Assembly (NCBI RefSeq): GCF_039545035.1
Contig: NZ_BAABRO010000010.1
Span: forward strand, 186,001-250,000
Source of the DNA: Novipirellula caenicola
GTDB taxonomy: Bacteria; Planctomycetota; Planctomycetia; Pirellulales; Pirellulaceae
Length of the DNA: 64,000 nt
Reading direction: 5' to 3'
Shown here: positions 56,541 through 64,000 of the stretch, one piece after another
Layout: the number at the start of each line of letters is the position of its first letter
How positions within the stretch are numbered: position 1 is the first letter of the stretch
Program-made: the position numbers and the translations under genes
The notes under the pieces: generated by a model
Seen by the model: the letters and a program-made list of their open reading frames with translations, nothing else
The model's database searches: none
Told to the model about the DNA's origin: nothing

Positions 56541-57200
56541 CTACATCACGCTTTGCACGGCAAATGCCAACCGCTGCAGCTCACTCGCCAAATCCACGTT
56601 GACGACTGCGATACGTGGTGGCAGTTTTAAGGTCGTCGGTGCAAAGTTTAGAATTCCCGAAACGCCTAGCTTGACCAGCAGCGTTGCCACTTCGGCTGCG
56701 TTATCGGCCGGCACCGCTAGGATTGCCAAACTCGGTGGTGCCGCTGTTACTACGCGTTCGAGCTCCTTTGCATCAAGCACTCGTACCCCACCAATGGTTG
56801 AACCGATTCGGGATGGATCGATATCAAACGCAGCGGTTAATTTGAACCCAAGTCGGCTAAACCCACGATATCTCAGCAACGCGTCGCCGAGCGAGCCGAC
56901 CCCGACCAATACCACTTCCCATTGCCGGCCCGATCCGAGCACCTGCCCGATCCGCTCGATCAACGCATCGACCGAATAGCCCACACCTCGTTGCCCGATC
57001 GTGCCAAGGGCACTCAGATCACGCCGCACCACCGGCGACGACACATTCACCAGCTTGCCCAATTCTTTGCTGTTGATCGTGGTGGTCTTTGAATCGCGAA
57101 GTCGATAGAGCTCACGAAAATAAAGGCTCAACCGCCCTACCGCCGGCTGCGGAATCTGTGTTGGAACGTCGTTTGCATGATCTGGTGTTGGTTCAGTCAA
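56541..57200 (-). CDS. rex: Redox-sensing transcriptional repressor Rex
   Basis: A 219-residue NADH/NAD+-sensing repressor. The winged helix is at about 17-85 (RLSLYFRELYRLRDSKTTTINSKELGKLVNVSSPVVRRDLSALGTIGQRGVGY). The Rossmann domain has VVLVGVGSLGDALLRYRGFSRLGFKLTAAFDIDPSRIG (about 94-131) and the C-terminal LGVSGILNFAPTTL helix that reaches the partner subunit. The frame begins with TTG at 57200 behind AAGGA; the nearby ATG is out of frame. Rex normally represses fermentative and respiratory genes at low NADH. I did not find a clear Rex box (TTGTGAN6TCACAA type) in the surrounding gaps. Confidence 0.93.
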   Translation of the reverse strand: MTEPTPDHANDVPTQIPQPAVGRLSLYFRELYRLRDSKTTTINSKELGKLVNVSSPVVRRDLSALGTIGQRGVGYSVDALIERIGQVLGSGRQWEVVLVGVGSLGDALLRYRGFSRLGFKLTAAFDIDPSRIGSTIGGVRVLDAKELERVVTAAPPSLAILAVPADNAAEVATLLVKLGVSGILNFAPTTLKLPPRIAVVNVDLASELQRLAFAVQSVM

Positions 57201-57332
57201 GCGGTCATTCCTTCAAAGGAAAGGCCTCGAATTTACATAAGATTCGACAGCGTTTGCGAGCGTTGTCACGACATTCGGCTTTGGGAAACCAAAGTGCAAT
57301 GTCATGACGACAATCAAAAGTGTAGCTTCTCG

Positions 57333-57352
57333 CCCGCAAGGAAGTTTGCGGG
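57333..57352. other. Hairpin in the rex / BON-like divergent gap
   Basis: CCCGCAA and TTGCGGG form a perfect 7-bp stem with a 6-base loop, extended outside by TCTCG/CGAGA with a bulge. It has no long T-run. It may be an operator or RNA structure. Confidence 0.45.
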
Positions 57353-57494
57353 AAAATTCGAGAATTCTTGAGCTTGGAACTTAATGATAACGAAACTTTA
57401 AAACAGACACATTTTTTTAGTCACATTCTTGCGTCATTTCCCGCTTACTCATGGTAGTGACCTACCCAGAACCGGGAATTCGGAGGCAAATAAG

Positions 57495-57734
57495 ATGTAT
57501 GCAATCAACAACACAGAATCGAACATAAAGCGGACGCTTGACCGGATTCAGTCGATGTTCCGGCTGAATGACCGTTTACGCCGCTACTTGGCTTCATTGG
57601 AAATCTCGTTCGAGAATCGATCCGTCGTGCTTCGCGGCAAGTTGCCTTCGGACGAACTCCGCGGAGAACTGGTACCCACGATTCGGCAGGCCGGCATCCT
57701 CTGTCAAGTTTGTAACGAAGTGCAAGTGAGTTAG
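57495..57734 (+). CDS. Small BON-like protein
   Basis: A 79-residue protein. The segment RLRRYLASLEISFENRSVVLRGKLPSDELRGELVPTIRQAGILCQVCNEVQV resembles a BON domain (beta-strand 'VVLRGKLPS', helix, then VxNEVxV). No signal peptide is present, so it is probably cytoplasmic. The ATG at 57495 has GGAGG 9 bases upstream. Similar very short proteins are frequent in Rhodopirellula-like genomes. The function is unknown. It is divergent from rex. Confidence 0.75.
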   Translation: MYAINNTESNIKRTLDRIQSMFRLNDRLRRYLASLEISFENRSVVLRGKLPSDELRGELVPTIRQAGILCQVCNEVQVS

Positions 57735-57891
57735 CGAACGCTCAGTCGACGCTGGCACTTACACCATCGGTGCCAGCGTTCCATTTAGACCGCGATCTTA
57801 TTCGCGTCGAAGACCGCGACCGGGTGTAATCGGCGACTCCTTATCTTCGCGGTCGACTTACGTCTTGCTCTGGGTTGCTAGAACGAACCCC

Positions 57892-59163
57892 TCACCCGCC
57901 ACGATTGGATTGCCACAATCCGAGTGATGGGTTTTGAATGAAGTAGAATTCGCTGCCGTCTTCGTCCGTGTGGAAACCGTTCTGCAACGTGTCGACATCA
58001 TAGCGACGCATCAATTCGGGCAAATTGCCTGGGGTGTAACCGACCGATCGGATTTCTTCATCCGATAAATGCCCGGCCCCATAGACCACCTCGAAACGAT
58101 TTTCGGGTGAACCATGAATCAAGTGGGCAGCGGCCGAAAGATTAGCAGCCAGGTCTTCGTTCTCGGCCACCAAACGAATGACCTCTTCTCGCGTGCGATA
58201 TCCGTATTTTCGAATCAGATGATCAATCTGTTCGTCTTCGCCGAATTCTTCGACTGCAGGGCCAAGTACAGTCAATCGTCCACCATCGGCAATAGCCAAT
58301 CGAGTCCGATAGATCGCCTTGTTGCCCAACCAAGTGCTTTTGAATTCGTTCGGATCCAAATAGGCGACCACATGTTTGGGGGCCTCGGGAATCATCGTGA
58401 TGTTGACTTGGCTTGCCAACTCTGCGGCTTGAAAGAACGTTTCGTGATCATCGCCGATGAAAAGACCGCGGGTGTGCAAACTGCGGTCAGGCATTTGTTC
58501 GATCACCGTCAACGCGTAAACCAGTGGCAGGTTTTTGCAGAAATGATCGGAGGCGTAATTTAGAATCTGACGCAGCGGCGTGTTGGCTTGTCCGAGCGTC
58601 TGTTCGATTCCGTAGACCGCACTTAGATAATGGCTTTCGTTGATGCCATCTTTGCCTCCGGTGCCGACGAAGACGTTCTTGTTGTAATTCGCCATCCCGA
58701 TCACTTCATGCGGCACGACTTGGCCGAGCGAGAAGATCAAATCGTGACCTCCATCGCGTAGCAGTTGGTTGACCTGAGCTTCCCAAGGACGGTCATACAT
58801 GCCACCAGTGACCTCGGAAACAAATTCCGAGGGAACCGTGCCCAGCCGAACAACATCGTCACGCCACAGATGGGGCCGGAACAGATCATGCGGCACGCCG
58901 GGGAACATGTGATTCAATTTGTCCGCCTTCATCGGCGAATGCGTCCCCAAAGCGGGCATGATGTCCTTGACGCGGTCCCCGAGAATCTCGTGGCATAGCA
59001 CGGTTAGCTCACCGGCGCGGCTGAACAGCCGTGTGTGGTCGGGCGGCAACAACAGAGCCCGCTCGGGCGTTCCAATCGCCGAAAACGTCTGCAAAAGTGC
59101 ATTGCGAAGGTCTTCGCTGGTTAGCGAACTGTCTTTTGAGCCAGTGGCGAAAAATGTGGTCAT
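57892..59163 (-). CDS. LarA-family (DUF2088) lactate racemase domain protein
   Basis: A 423-residue protein. N-terminal LarA blocks are LLLPPDHTRLFSRAGEL (about 38-54; substrate/pincer region) and MPALGTHSPMKADKL (about 69-83), followed by EVIGMANYNKNVFVGTGGKDGINESHYL (about 174-201) and a C-terminal NAD-binding-like half. True lactate racemase carries a nickel-pincer cofactor made by LarBCE, whose genes are absent here, so this may be a different 2-hydroxyacid racemase/epimerase of the family. It is a single gene and runs toward the BON-like gene. Confidence 0.85.
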   Translation of the reverse strand: MTTFFATGSKDSSLTSEDLRNALLQTFSAIGTPERALLLPPDHTRLFSRAGELTVLCHEILGDRVKDIMPALGTHSPMKADKLNHMFPGVPHDLFRPHLWRDDVVRLGTVPSEFVSEVTGGMYDRPWEAQVNQLLRDGGHDLIFSLGQVVPHEVIGMANYNKNVFVGTGGKDGINESHYLSAVYGIEQTLGQANTPLRQILNYASDHFCKNLPLVYALTVIEQMPDRSLHTRGLFIGDDHETFFQAAELASQVNITMIPEAPKHVVAYLDPNEFKSTWLGNKAIYRTRLAIADGGRLTVLGPAVEEFGEDEQIDHLIRKYGYRTREEVIRLVAENEDLAANLSAAAHLIHGSPENRFEVVYGAGHLSDEEIRSVGYTPGNLPELMRRYDVDTLQNGFHTDEDGSEFYFIQNPSLGLWQSNRGG

Positions 59164-59646
59164 TTGTGTTTGGCGACAAGAGTTTTGCGAAACGGAAAAA
59201 AGTCAGTTGGCCGCAACCGCTTGACCGGTAAATTACCACGCCGCTGCTGGTCGACAAGTCGTGCAGCCAGCGAGGCTGGCATTCTGCTAAGAAATTTGCC
59301 CCGCTCGGCCAAAAGAACCGCAGGCGATTTTCCGGTCGCACAGCACGCTTCCAATTCTCGACAACGTAGGAAGCTGCGTCATATCTAGAGAAAACTTATC
59401 TAGCGAAACGCCGCAATCCTAATGTCATCGACCATGTTAGCGGTGCGGTGAAGCATTAGACTGGTGAACTCGGTGGCTTCACCGCGACGAAAACGCTCTC
59501 CCCCCTTCGCACCTGTATATTGAAGTTGCGCTACTGCCGTTTTTCCCGGCAAATCACTACTTCAAAACAGCCGAAACGCCTTCGCACCTGCCACGAAGAT
59601 TCGCTCCTACGTTACCTTCCCTCCTTTCATTGTAGAGTAGCCCACC
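59164..59646. other. Intergenic stretch between LarA-like and sialidase-like genes
   Basis: 483 bases between divergent genes. No convincing gene, repeat or consensus promoter is seen. Confidence 0.4.
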
Positions 59647-60672
59647 ATGAACCGTGTCCTCCCGATCCTTGCGTTCGCTCTGTTTCCCATCGTCGTCAAT
59701 GCAGCCGATAACGCGATTGCTACGAATGATTCGCGTAGCAATCCAAGTGAGAATCAAGGTGAACTGGTCCTGGTCGATGTCCAACGAATTTGGAACGCCG
59801 CACCCCATAACGCATTCACTGACTTGGTCCGGTTCAAGGATCGGTGGTACTGCGTGTTCCGCGAAGGGTCGGCGCACGTTTCGCCGGACGGGGCCCTGCG
59901 TGTGCTGACGTCCGACGAAGGCGTCCATTGGGAATCGGCGGCGCTGGTGACCTCCGATGATTCCGATCTGCGTGATGCCAAAATCACCGTCACGCCAGAC
60001 AACCGTCTGATGTTGGCCGGTGCCGAAGCGATCGAAACGCCCAATGGGCGGCATCATCAATCGCTGGTTTGGTTTTCTGACGACGGACGCACCTGGAGCG
60101 AGAAACAGAAGATCGGAACGTTCGACAACTGGCTCTGGAGAATCTCTTGGCACGATAGCAAGGCTTACGGATTCGGTTACGGCACCGGAGCAAACCAAGG
60201 CCAACTGAGTTTTTATCGTAGTGATGATGGCAAGGATTTCGACGCGTTGATCAAACAGGTGGACGCGGGCGGGACCTATCCCAATGAATCTTCGCTCATC
60301 TTTTTGCCCGATGACACCGCCTACTGTCTGTTGCGTCAAGACGGCACGCCCAACACCGGACTCCTCGGCACTTCGCAGCCGCCGTACACTGAGTGGGACT
60401 GGCAAAGTCTCGACCGACGCATCGGAGGCCCCGATATGATGCAGCTGCCTGACGGCCGAATCATCGCTTGCGTGCGGTTGTACGACAACAAAGTTCGCAC
60501 TTCGCTCTGCTGGCTCGACCCAACCACAGCAAAATTGACCGAGGCGATCGCCCTACCCTCGGGCGGCGACACCAGTTACGCAGGTATGGTCTGGCACGAC
60601 GATCACCTGTGGGTCAGCTACTACTCGTCGCATGAAGGCAAAACGAGTATCTACCTCGCCAAGCTCCGCTAA
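59647..60672 (+). CDS. Exported sialidase-like (BNR/Asp-box) protein
   Basis: A 341-residue protein with a signal peptide (MNRVLPILAFALFPIVVNAA). A six-bladed propeller is suggested by repeated strand patterns: FKDRWYCVFREGSAHVSPDGALRVLTSDEGVHWESAAL, SLVWFSDDGRTWSEKQKIG (Asp-box S-x-D-x-G-x-T-W), FYRSDDGKDFDALI and YAGMVWHDDHLWVSYYSSHEGKTSIYLAKL. The family includes exo-alpha-sialidases and other glycan hydrolases; the catalytic Arg triad cannot be confirmed by eye. It is a lone gene ended by a strong terminator that overlaps its stop codon. Confidence 0.8.
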   Translation: MNRVLPILAFALFPIVVNAADNAIATNDSRSNPSENQGELVLVDVQRIWNAAPHNAFTDLVRFKDRWYCVFREGSAHVSPDGALRVLTSDEGVHWESAALVTSDDSDLRDAKITVTPDNRLMLAGAEAIETPNGRHHQSLVWFSDDGRTWSEKQKIGTFDNWLWRISWHDSKAYGFGYGTGANQGQLSFYRSDDGKDFDALIKQVDAGGTYPNESSLIFLPDDTAYCLLRQDGTPNTGLLGTSQPPYTEWDWQSLDRRIGGPDMMQLPDGRIIACVRLYDNKVRTSLCWLDPTTAKLTEAIALPSGGDTSYAGMVWHDDHLWVSYYSSHEGKTSIYLAKLR

Positions 60673-60708
60673 AAAGGTGTCGGACCGTTTTCTGCCCGAC
60701 ACCTTTTT
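60671..60708. terminator. Bidirectional rho-independent terminator
   Basis: AAAAAGGTGTCGG and CCGACACCTTTTT form a perfect 13-bp stem with a 12-base loop. It ends the sialidase-like gene on the plus strand and the oxidoreductase remnant on the minus strand. Confidence 0.85.
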
Positions 60709-60742
60709 GTCGTCAACGTCCGATTGGCCAGAGTGGTCAGCT

Positions 60743-60989
60743 CTACAGCCAGGCTGGTTCCCAGCCTTTACGGTACGGTTTGCTGATAAAGTGCTGGGCG
60801 TCCGCGTGGTTGCCGATGCTCAGCGATTCGGCATCCCAATGCAGGCTTTGGCCAGGGAACCGGATACCGATCGTGCCAAGCAGCACAGTCTCGGTCAACG
60901 GTCCGGCGTAATCAAAGTGCGAAGTGGTTTCCCCCGCTCCGCGACAAGCGTCCGCCCACTGCGTGTAGTGAGGAACCTGATCGATGGGG
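60743..60989 (-). pseudogene. 3' remnant of a Gfo/Idh/MocA oxidoreductase gene
   Basis: Only the last 75-80 codons of an oxidoreductase are present (HYTQWADACRGAGETTSH ... to KPYRKGWEPAWL, stop at 60743). The same segment ends the intact gene at 62972. A run of about 90 bases (about 60882-60970 versus 63109-63198) is nearly identical in DNA. Codon differences occur after that run. There is no start codon in a sensible place: the open frame extends back into the MarR gene on the same strand. It is probably left from a duplication followed by deletion. Confidence 0.8.
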
Positions 60990-61487
60990 TCAGCCTGCGT
61001 TTGTTCCTTTGTTTTCCTTCGCTGTAACCGCGTTAGCAATTAGATCGAGCGACACGTCAAGATTCCTTCGTTCGGCCGGCGTCACCGCGTTTTCGATGAG
61101 GGACCTCAAATCTTCGGAACTGCGGCTGAGCCTCGTTGAAAGTCGTCTTCCCGCCGCTGTCAAATACACTCGCCTCGCGCGACCGTCGATTTTGCAACGC
61201 ACTCGACGAATATACTCACGCTGCTCGAGCAACTTCAGCATCGCTGCCACCGTGTTTCCGTCCGACGCCATGCGGTCGCCGAGTTCCGACTGCGTGATTC
61301 CATCTTCCTCTGCCAGCAGCGACAGCAAAACAAATTGGTCCGCCGTTACGTTGAACGGAGCGAAATGGGATTGCGCCACCCGATGTATCGTCAGATAGGC
61401 TCGTCGAAGCCGCATTGGGATAGATTCTTCAAACGTCATTTGTGAACGATCGCTTTGGTGATCTCGTGCTTCGAGGATTGTTGTCAT
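60990..61487 (-). CDS. MarR-family transcriptional regulator
   Basis: A 165-residue winged-helix regulator. The core is PMRLRRAYLTIHRVAQSHFAPFNVTADQFVLLSLLAEEDGITQSELGDRMASDGNTVAAMLKLLEQREYIRRVRCKIDGRARRVYLTAAGRRL, with recognition helix at SDGNTVAAMLKLLEQ and the wing at KIDGRARRVYLT. It is divergent from the OsmC-like gene, a layout typical of peroxide-sensing OhrR pairs, but the N-terminal Cys of OhrR is absent; the only Cys is in the wing. Its 3' end abuts the oxidoreductase remnant, so its C-terminus may have been altered by the rearrangement. Confidence 0.88.
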   Translation of the reverse strand: MTTILEARDHQSDRSQMTFEESIPMRLRRAYLTIHRVAQSHFAPFNVTADQFVLLSLLAEEDGITQSELGDRMASDGNTVAAMLKLLEQREYIRRVRCKIDGRARRVYLTAAGRRLSTRLSRSSEDLRSLIENAVTPAERRNLDVSLDLIANAVTAKENKGTNAG

Positions 61488-61672
61488 CGCTAAAAACGTA
61501 GCAGACCGTTACCACGCTCTCGCATCTTCTTCTTCGGTCGAGGCCGGCTAATGGCCCGCGATTTAGCGGTGCACACAAGGCTCGCGCTTCCCACTTAAAA
61601 CATTACTACGGGCACGTACTAATAACAAGCCGATCACCTAACCGCTACTCGAATTCAAATCGGACCTCATCC

Positions 61673-62239
61673 ATGGCGCTACACGAATCCCGCACACCCA
61701 TTGTCCGAAAAGTCTGCGAATCTTCCGATCCCGATGAGCATGGATCCAGTCTACAGCCGGTTCAAAAGCGGGAAGTCGTGTTGCGATTGGAGGCTGAATC
61801 GCTTGAAAACATGCGTAAGCGGGCAACGGTTCGGGTCGATCAACCCAAAGGCAGCACGTTTGAAATCATCTGCGACGAGGGCCCGTACTTGGACGGTGAC
61901 GATACAGCGCCTCCGCCGCTCGCATACTATAGTGCAAGCATCGCGTTCTGCTTTTTAACTCAGCTATCCCGTTACGCGACGGTCAGGAAACTGAAGATCC
62001 GCAGCATGAAGCTTACACAGGAAACGCGGTTCACGATGGAAGGCTCTATCATCAAAGGCACGTTGGCTGGCCAAGGTGTTGAAGTCGTCACTCATTTGGA
62101 TATTGAATCAGATGAACCCGAAGAAGCGATTCGGCAGATGATCGAAGTCGGCAAAAACAGCTGTTTCATTCACCAGTCGATCATGAATCCAGTGCCATCG
62201 ACGATTCAAGCAAAGGTCAATGGACAGCTTCTCAGCTAG
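61673..62239 (+). CDS. OsmC/Ohr-family protein
   Basis: A 188-residue protein of the OsmC fold. The pattern EIICDEGPYLDGDDTAPPPLAYYSASIAFCFLTQLSRYA (about 62-101) includes the first active-site Cys position at SIAFCFLTQL, and NSCFIHQSI near residue 163 supplies the second Cys, as in OsmC/Ohr peroxidases. These dithiol enzymes reduce organic hydroperoxides. The expected regulator, a MarR protein, is encoded divergently 185 bases away. The N-terminal 30 residues are not conserved in the family. Confidence 0.85.
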   Translation: MALHESRTPIVRKVCESSDPDEHGSSLQPVQKREVVLRLEAESLENMRKRATVRVDQPKGSTFEIICDEGPYLDGDDTAPPPLAYYSASIAFCFLTQLSRYATVRKLKIRSMKLTQETRFTMEGSIIKGTLAGQGVEVVTHLDIESDEPEEAIRQMIEVGKNSCFIHQSIMNPVPSTIQAKVNGQLLS

Positions 62240-62337
62240 ACAGCAAGATTGAGTTGGTTCAGGCCTCGCTTCGAGTGTTGCTGTCACACCCGACTTACTA
62301 CTTCCGTTTTTGCAACGCGTTAGCACGCATTCTTAAG

Positions 62338-62847
62338 CTAGCGTCCGTCCATGCGAATGGCTTCGCGGACACGACGAACGAGACTTGTCGCGATAATAAA
62401 CGCGACGGATCCAAAACCGATCGGAAAGATTGCCGACAGCAAAAACAGAGAGCGTGAAAACTCTTTTGAAAACACACTTAGCGATGGCCGGTCGGGGTCG
62501 ACGTAACACTGAACAGCTTCTCCGGTCCGGAATGCGTGGATTAGCTTACCGTGCACTTTGAATCCCGGTGCAAACAGCGTGATCTTCTGAGTTCGATGTT
62601 TATAACGTTGGCCTTGATACTCATACGAATAGGTAACATACACGGCATCCTTTGCTTTGCCGCGTTTTACAATTTCAATATGCGATACCCGCGCATCCAC
62701 CAAGACCGCATTTCGAAGTCGCAATGCATCGACGCAGTTCGATATCAGTGCTATTGAACTCCAAATGGCGACCGATATTGATACGATCACCATTGCTAGG
62801 ACTGCAAGTAAACGAACGCCTCTCAGCGGGACTTGGTGATGATGCAT
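62338..62847 (-). CDS. DUF3592 membrane protein
   Basis: A 169-residue protein with two membrane segments (VRLLAVLAMVIVSISVAIWS, about 11-30, and SLFLLSAIFPIGFGSVAFII, about 135-154) flanking a beta-rich DUF3592 domain (YVTYSYEYQGQRYKHRTQ ... GEAVQCYVDPDRPSLSVF). The function is unknown. It starts with ATG at 62847; the next feature is a terminator. Confidence 0.8.
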   Translation of the reverse strand: MHHHQVPLRGVRLLAVLAMVIVSISVAIWSSIALISNCVDALRLRNAVLVDARVSHIEIVKRGKAKDAVYVTYSYEYQGQRYKHRTQKITLFAPGFKVHGKLIHAFRTGEAVQCYVDPDRPSLSVFSKEFSRSLFLLSAIFPIGFGSVAFIIATSLVRRVREAIRMDGR

Positions 62848-62902
62848 GGGATGTTAGGGGAGTCACTTGTCATCACCAACGGCAATCGTATTCACGATAG
62901 AG

Positions 62903-62926
62903 AAAAAGGTGTCGAACACCTTTTTT
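62903..62926. terminator. Short rho-independent terminator
   Basis: AAAAAGGTGT and ACACCTTTTTT form a perfect 10-bp stem with a CGA loop. It ends the minus-strand oxidoreductase gene 46 bases away and belongs to the same sequence family as the terminator at 60671. Confidence 0.85.
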
Positions 62927-62971
62927 AGGTTTTGGGCATTTGGATGGGGACGGTGGCGTTGGATACGCTGC

Positions 62972-64000
62972 TTAAACCCAGACGGGTTCCCAGCCCTTGC
63001 GATACGGCTTGGTGATGTAGTTTTGGCCGTCGGCGTTGTTGGTGATCGCCAACGACTTGGCATCCCAATTGAGAGTCTGGCCAGCGAAGCGGATGCCGAT
63101 CGTGCCGAGCAGCACAGTCTCGGTCAACGGTCCGGCGTAATCAAAGTGCGAAGTGGTTTCCCCCGCTCCGCGACAAGCGTCCGCCCACTGCGTGTAGTGA
63201 TCCACACTTTCGACGACCGGCGTTTTGTCCGCCGGAAATTTGTCTTCGGGAAACAATTTGGGCATGGCAACGTGCGGAATCACGAGCGAGCCCTTTTCGC
63301 CAACCAGCACCGATCCCGCCGCAGGCAGTGCATAATCGGCGGGGACGTCGCCTAGCTGTTCGCGCGGTGGTTTGGTTCCAACGCCGTCATACCAGGTCAC
63401 TCGAATCGTCTCGTTGGCGGTGTACTCGGTACCTGGGAACTCGTAACGCACGGTTGCGCTGTCAGTCCATGATTCGGGGAACAATTTGGGTGCTTCAGCG
63501 GTCAACGTGTTCGGTGACCCCAGTTTCAGAGATTTGAAAACGGGATCCAAAATATGGCAGCCGAAATCCCCCAGTTGGCCGGTGCCGTACGCTTGCCAAC
63601 CGCGCCAATTAAACGGGTGATACATTCCGATTTTGTAAGGACGTTCCTCTGCAACGCCTTGCCATAAGTCCCAGCGAACGTTGGATGGTACCGAGTCATT
63701 GCCGGTGGGACGATCTAGATGCCGCGGCCACGAAGGGCTACCACTCTGCCACGAATGCACCTCTTTGACCTTGCCGATCAACCCACGATGCACCCAATCC
63801 ACCGCGGTTCGATACGCCGAGTGCGATTGAATTTGGTTACACATTTGTGTCACCACTTTGTACTTCCGGGCTGCCAACTTCATTTGCCGTGCTTCGTGAA
63901 CCGAATGGGTGAGCGGTTTTTGGCAGAACACGTGCTTGCCCAATTGCATTGCGGGCAAGGCAATGGGGGCATGCATGAAATCAGGCGTCGACACCAACAC
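62972..64000 (-). CDS. Gfo/Idh/MocA-family oxidoreductase, partial
   Basis: The C-terminal 342 residues of a dehydrogenase-like protein; the N-terminal Rossmann nucleotide motif lies beyond the right edge. Visible blocks are VSTPDFMHAPIALPAMQLGKHVFCQKPLTHSVHEARQM (the EKP motif appears as QKP), then GQLGDFGCHILDP and the tail GKGS...YRKGWEPVWV. Planctomycetes have many such exported or cytoplasmic oxidoreductases acting on sugars or cyclitols with NAD(P); the substrate is unknown. A second copy of its 3' end is found at 60743-60989. Confidence 0.92.
   Translation of the reverse strand: MLVSTPDFMHAPIALPAMQLGKHVFCQKPLTHSVHEARQMKLAARKYKVVTQMCNQIQSHSAYRTAVDWVHRGLIGKVKEVHSWQSGSPSWPRHLDRPTGNDSVPSNVRWDLWQGVAEERPYKIGMYHPFNWRGWQAYGTGQLGDFGCHILDPVFKSLKLGSPNTLTAEAPKLFPESWTDSATVRYEFPGTEYTANETIRVTWYDGVGTKPPREQLGDVPADYALPAAGSVLVGEKGSLVIPHVAMPKLFPEDKFPADKTPVVESVDHYTQWADACRGAGETTSHFDYAGPLTETVLLGTIGIRFAGQTLNWDAKSLAITNNADGQNYITKPYRKGWEPVWV

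Noticed and set aside
1-64000. tRNA, rRNA, CRISPR arrays, prophage or plasmid origin
   Set aside because: I found no cloverleaf-like segment, no regular short direct repeats with spacers, and no integrase or replication genes.

Overview
The window looks like a chromosome segment from a planctomycete of the Pirellulaceae (Rhodopirellula-like). The signs are a DUF1553/DUF1501 gene pair, a DUF1559 pseudopilin-like protein with a small lipoprotein, a Gfo/Idh/MocA oxidoreductase ending in KGWEPVWV, a REP-associated transposase with its palindromes, dispersed 'AAAAAGGTGTCGG' terminators, and genes scattered on both strands with moderately high GC. I saw no rRNA, tRNA, CRISPR array or prophage.

Layout. 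1-4 kb: DUF1553 (cut by the left edge), DUF1501, DUF1559 and a lipoprotein. 4.3-6.4 kb: groEL and groES. 6.8-12.4 kb: a three-gene Gld-type ABC operon (ATPase, permease-GldG fusion, DUF4340). 12.8-17.7 kb: GrpE with an extra C-terminal domain, a small unknown gene, a GT4 glycosyltransferase and a glycogen debranching enzyme. 18.1-22.5 kb: a divergent pair made of an NtrC-type response regulator and a hybrid histidine kinase. 22.7-29.4 kb: a small membrane protein, a REP/RAYT element, an NHL-repeat protein, a TMEM175-like channel, a CDP-alcohol phosphatidyltransferase and a small acidic protein. 29.8-36.5 kb: MITE-like repeats, a large HEAT-like (DUF6493-like) protein facing a SWIM zinc-finger protein, a small membrane protein and a metallophosphoesterase. 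36.7-46.6 kb: a small secreted protein and the glycogen-to-trehalose genes treZ, treY, glgX and a GH15 enzyme. 47-57 kb: an ECF sigma factor, then a minus-strand operon of acyltransferase, O-antigen-ligase-like protein, squalene-hopene-cyclase-like protein, DUF116-polyprenyl synthase, chorismate-lyase-like protein and TPR protein, with Rex upstream. 57.5-64 kb: a small BON-like protein, a LarA-family protein, a sialidase-like protein, a MarR/OsmC pair, a DUF3592 protein and an oxidoreductase cut by the right edge, whose 3' end is duplicated as a remnant near 60.9 kb.

The most interesting thing I found is regulatory. Twelve good -24/-12 (sigma-54) promoter matches, each with GG-N10-GC at exact spacing, lie between 6.4 and 39.3 kb. 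They stand in front of groES-groEL, grpE, GT4-debranching enzyme, treZ, treY-glgX, the NtrC-type regulator, its hybrid kinase and four small unknown proteins; one has no recognisable gene behind it. A thirteenth, weaker match precedes the GH15 gene. The regulator carries the GAFTGA sigma-54 contact motif. I infer a locally clustered sigma-54 stress regulon in which the kinase/regulator pair (itself under facing sigma-54 promoters) drives chaperones together with glycogen breakdown and trehalose synthesis. The promoter matches are read directly from the sequence; the link to this particular regulator is inference.
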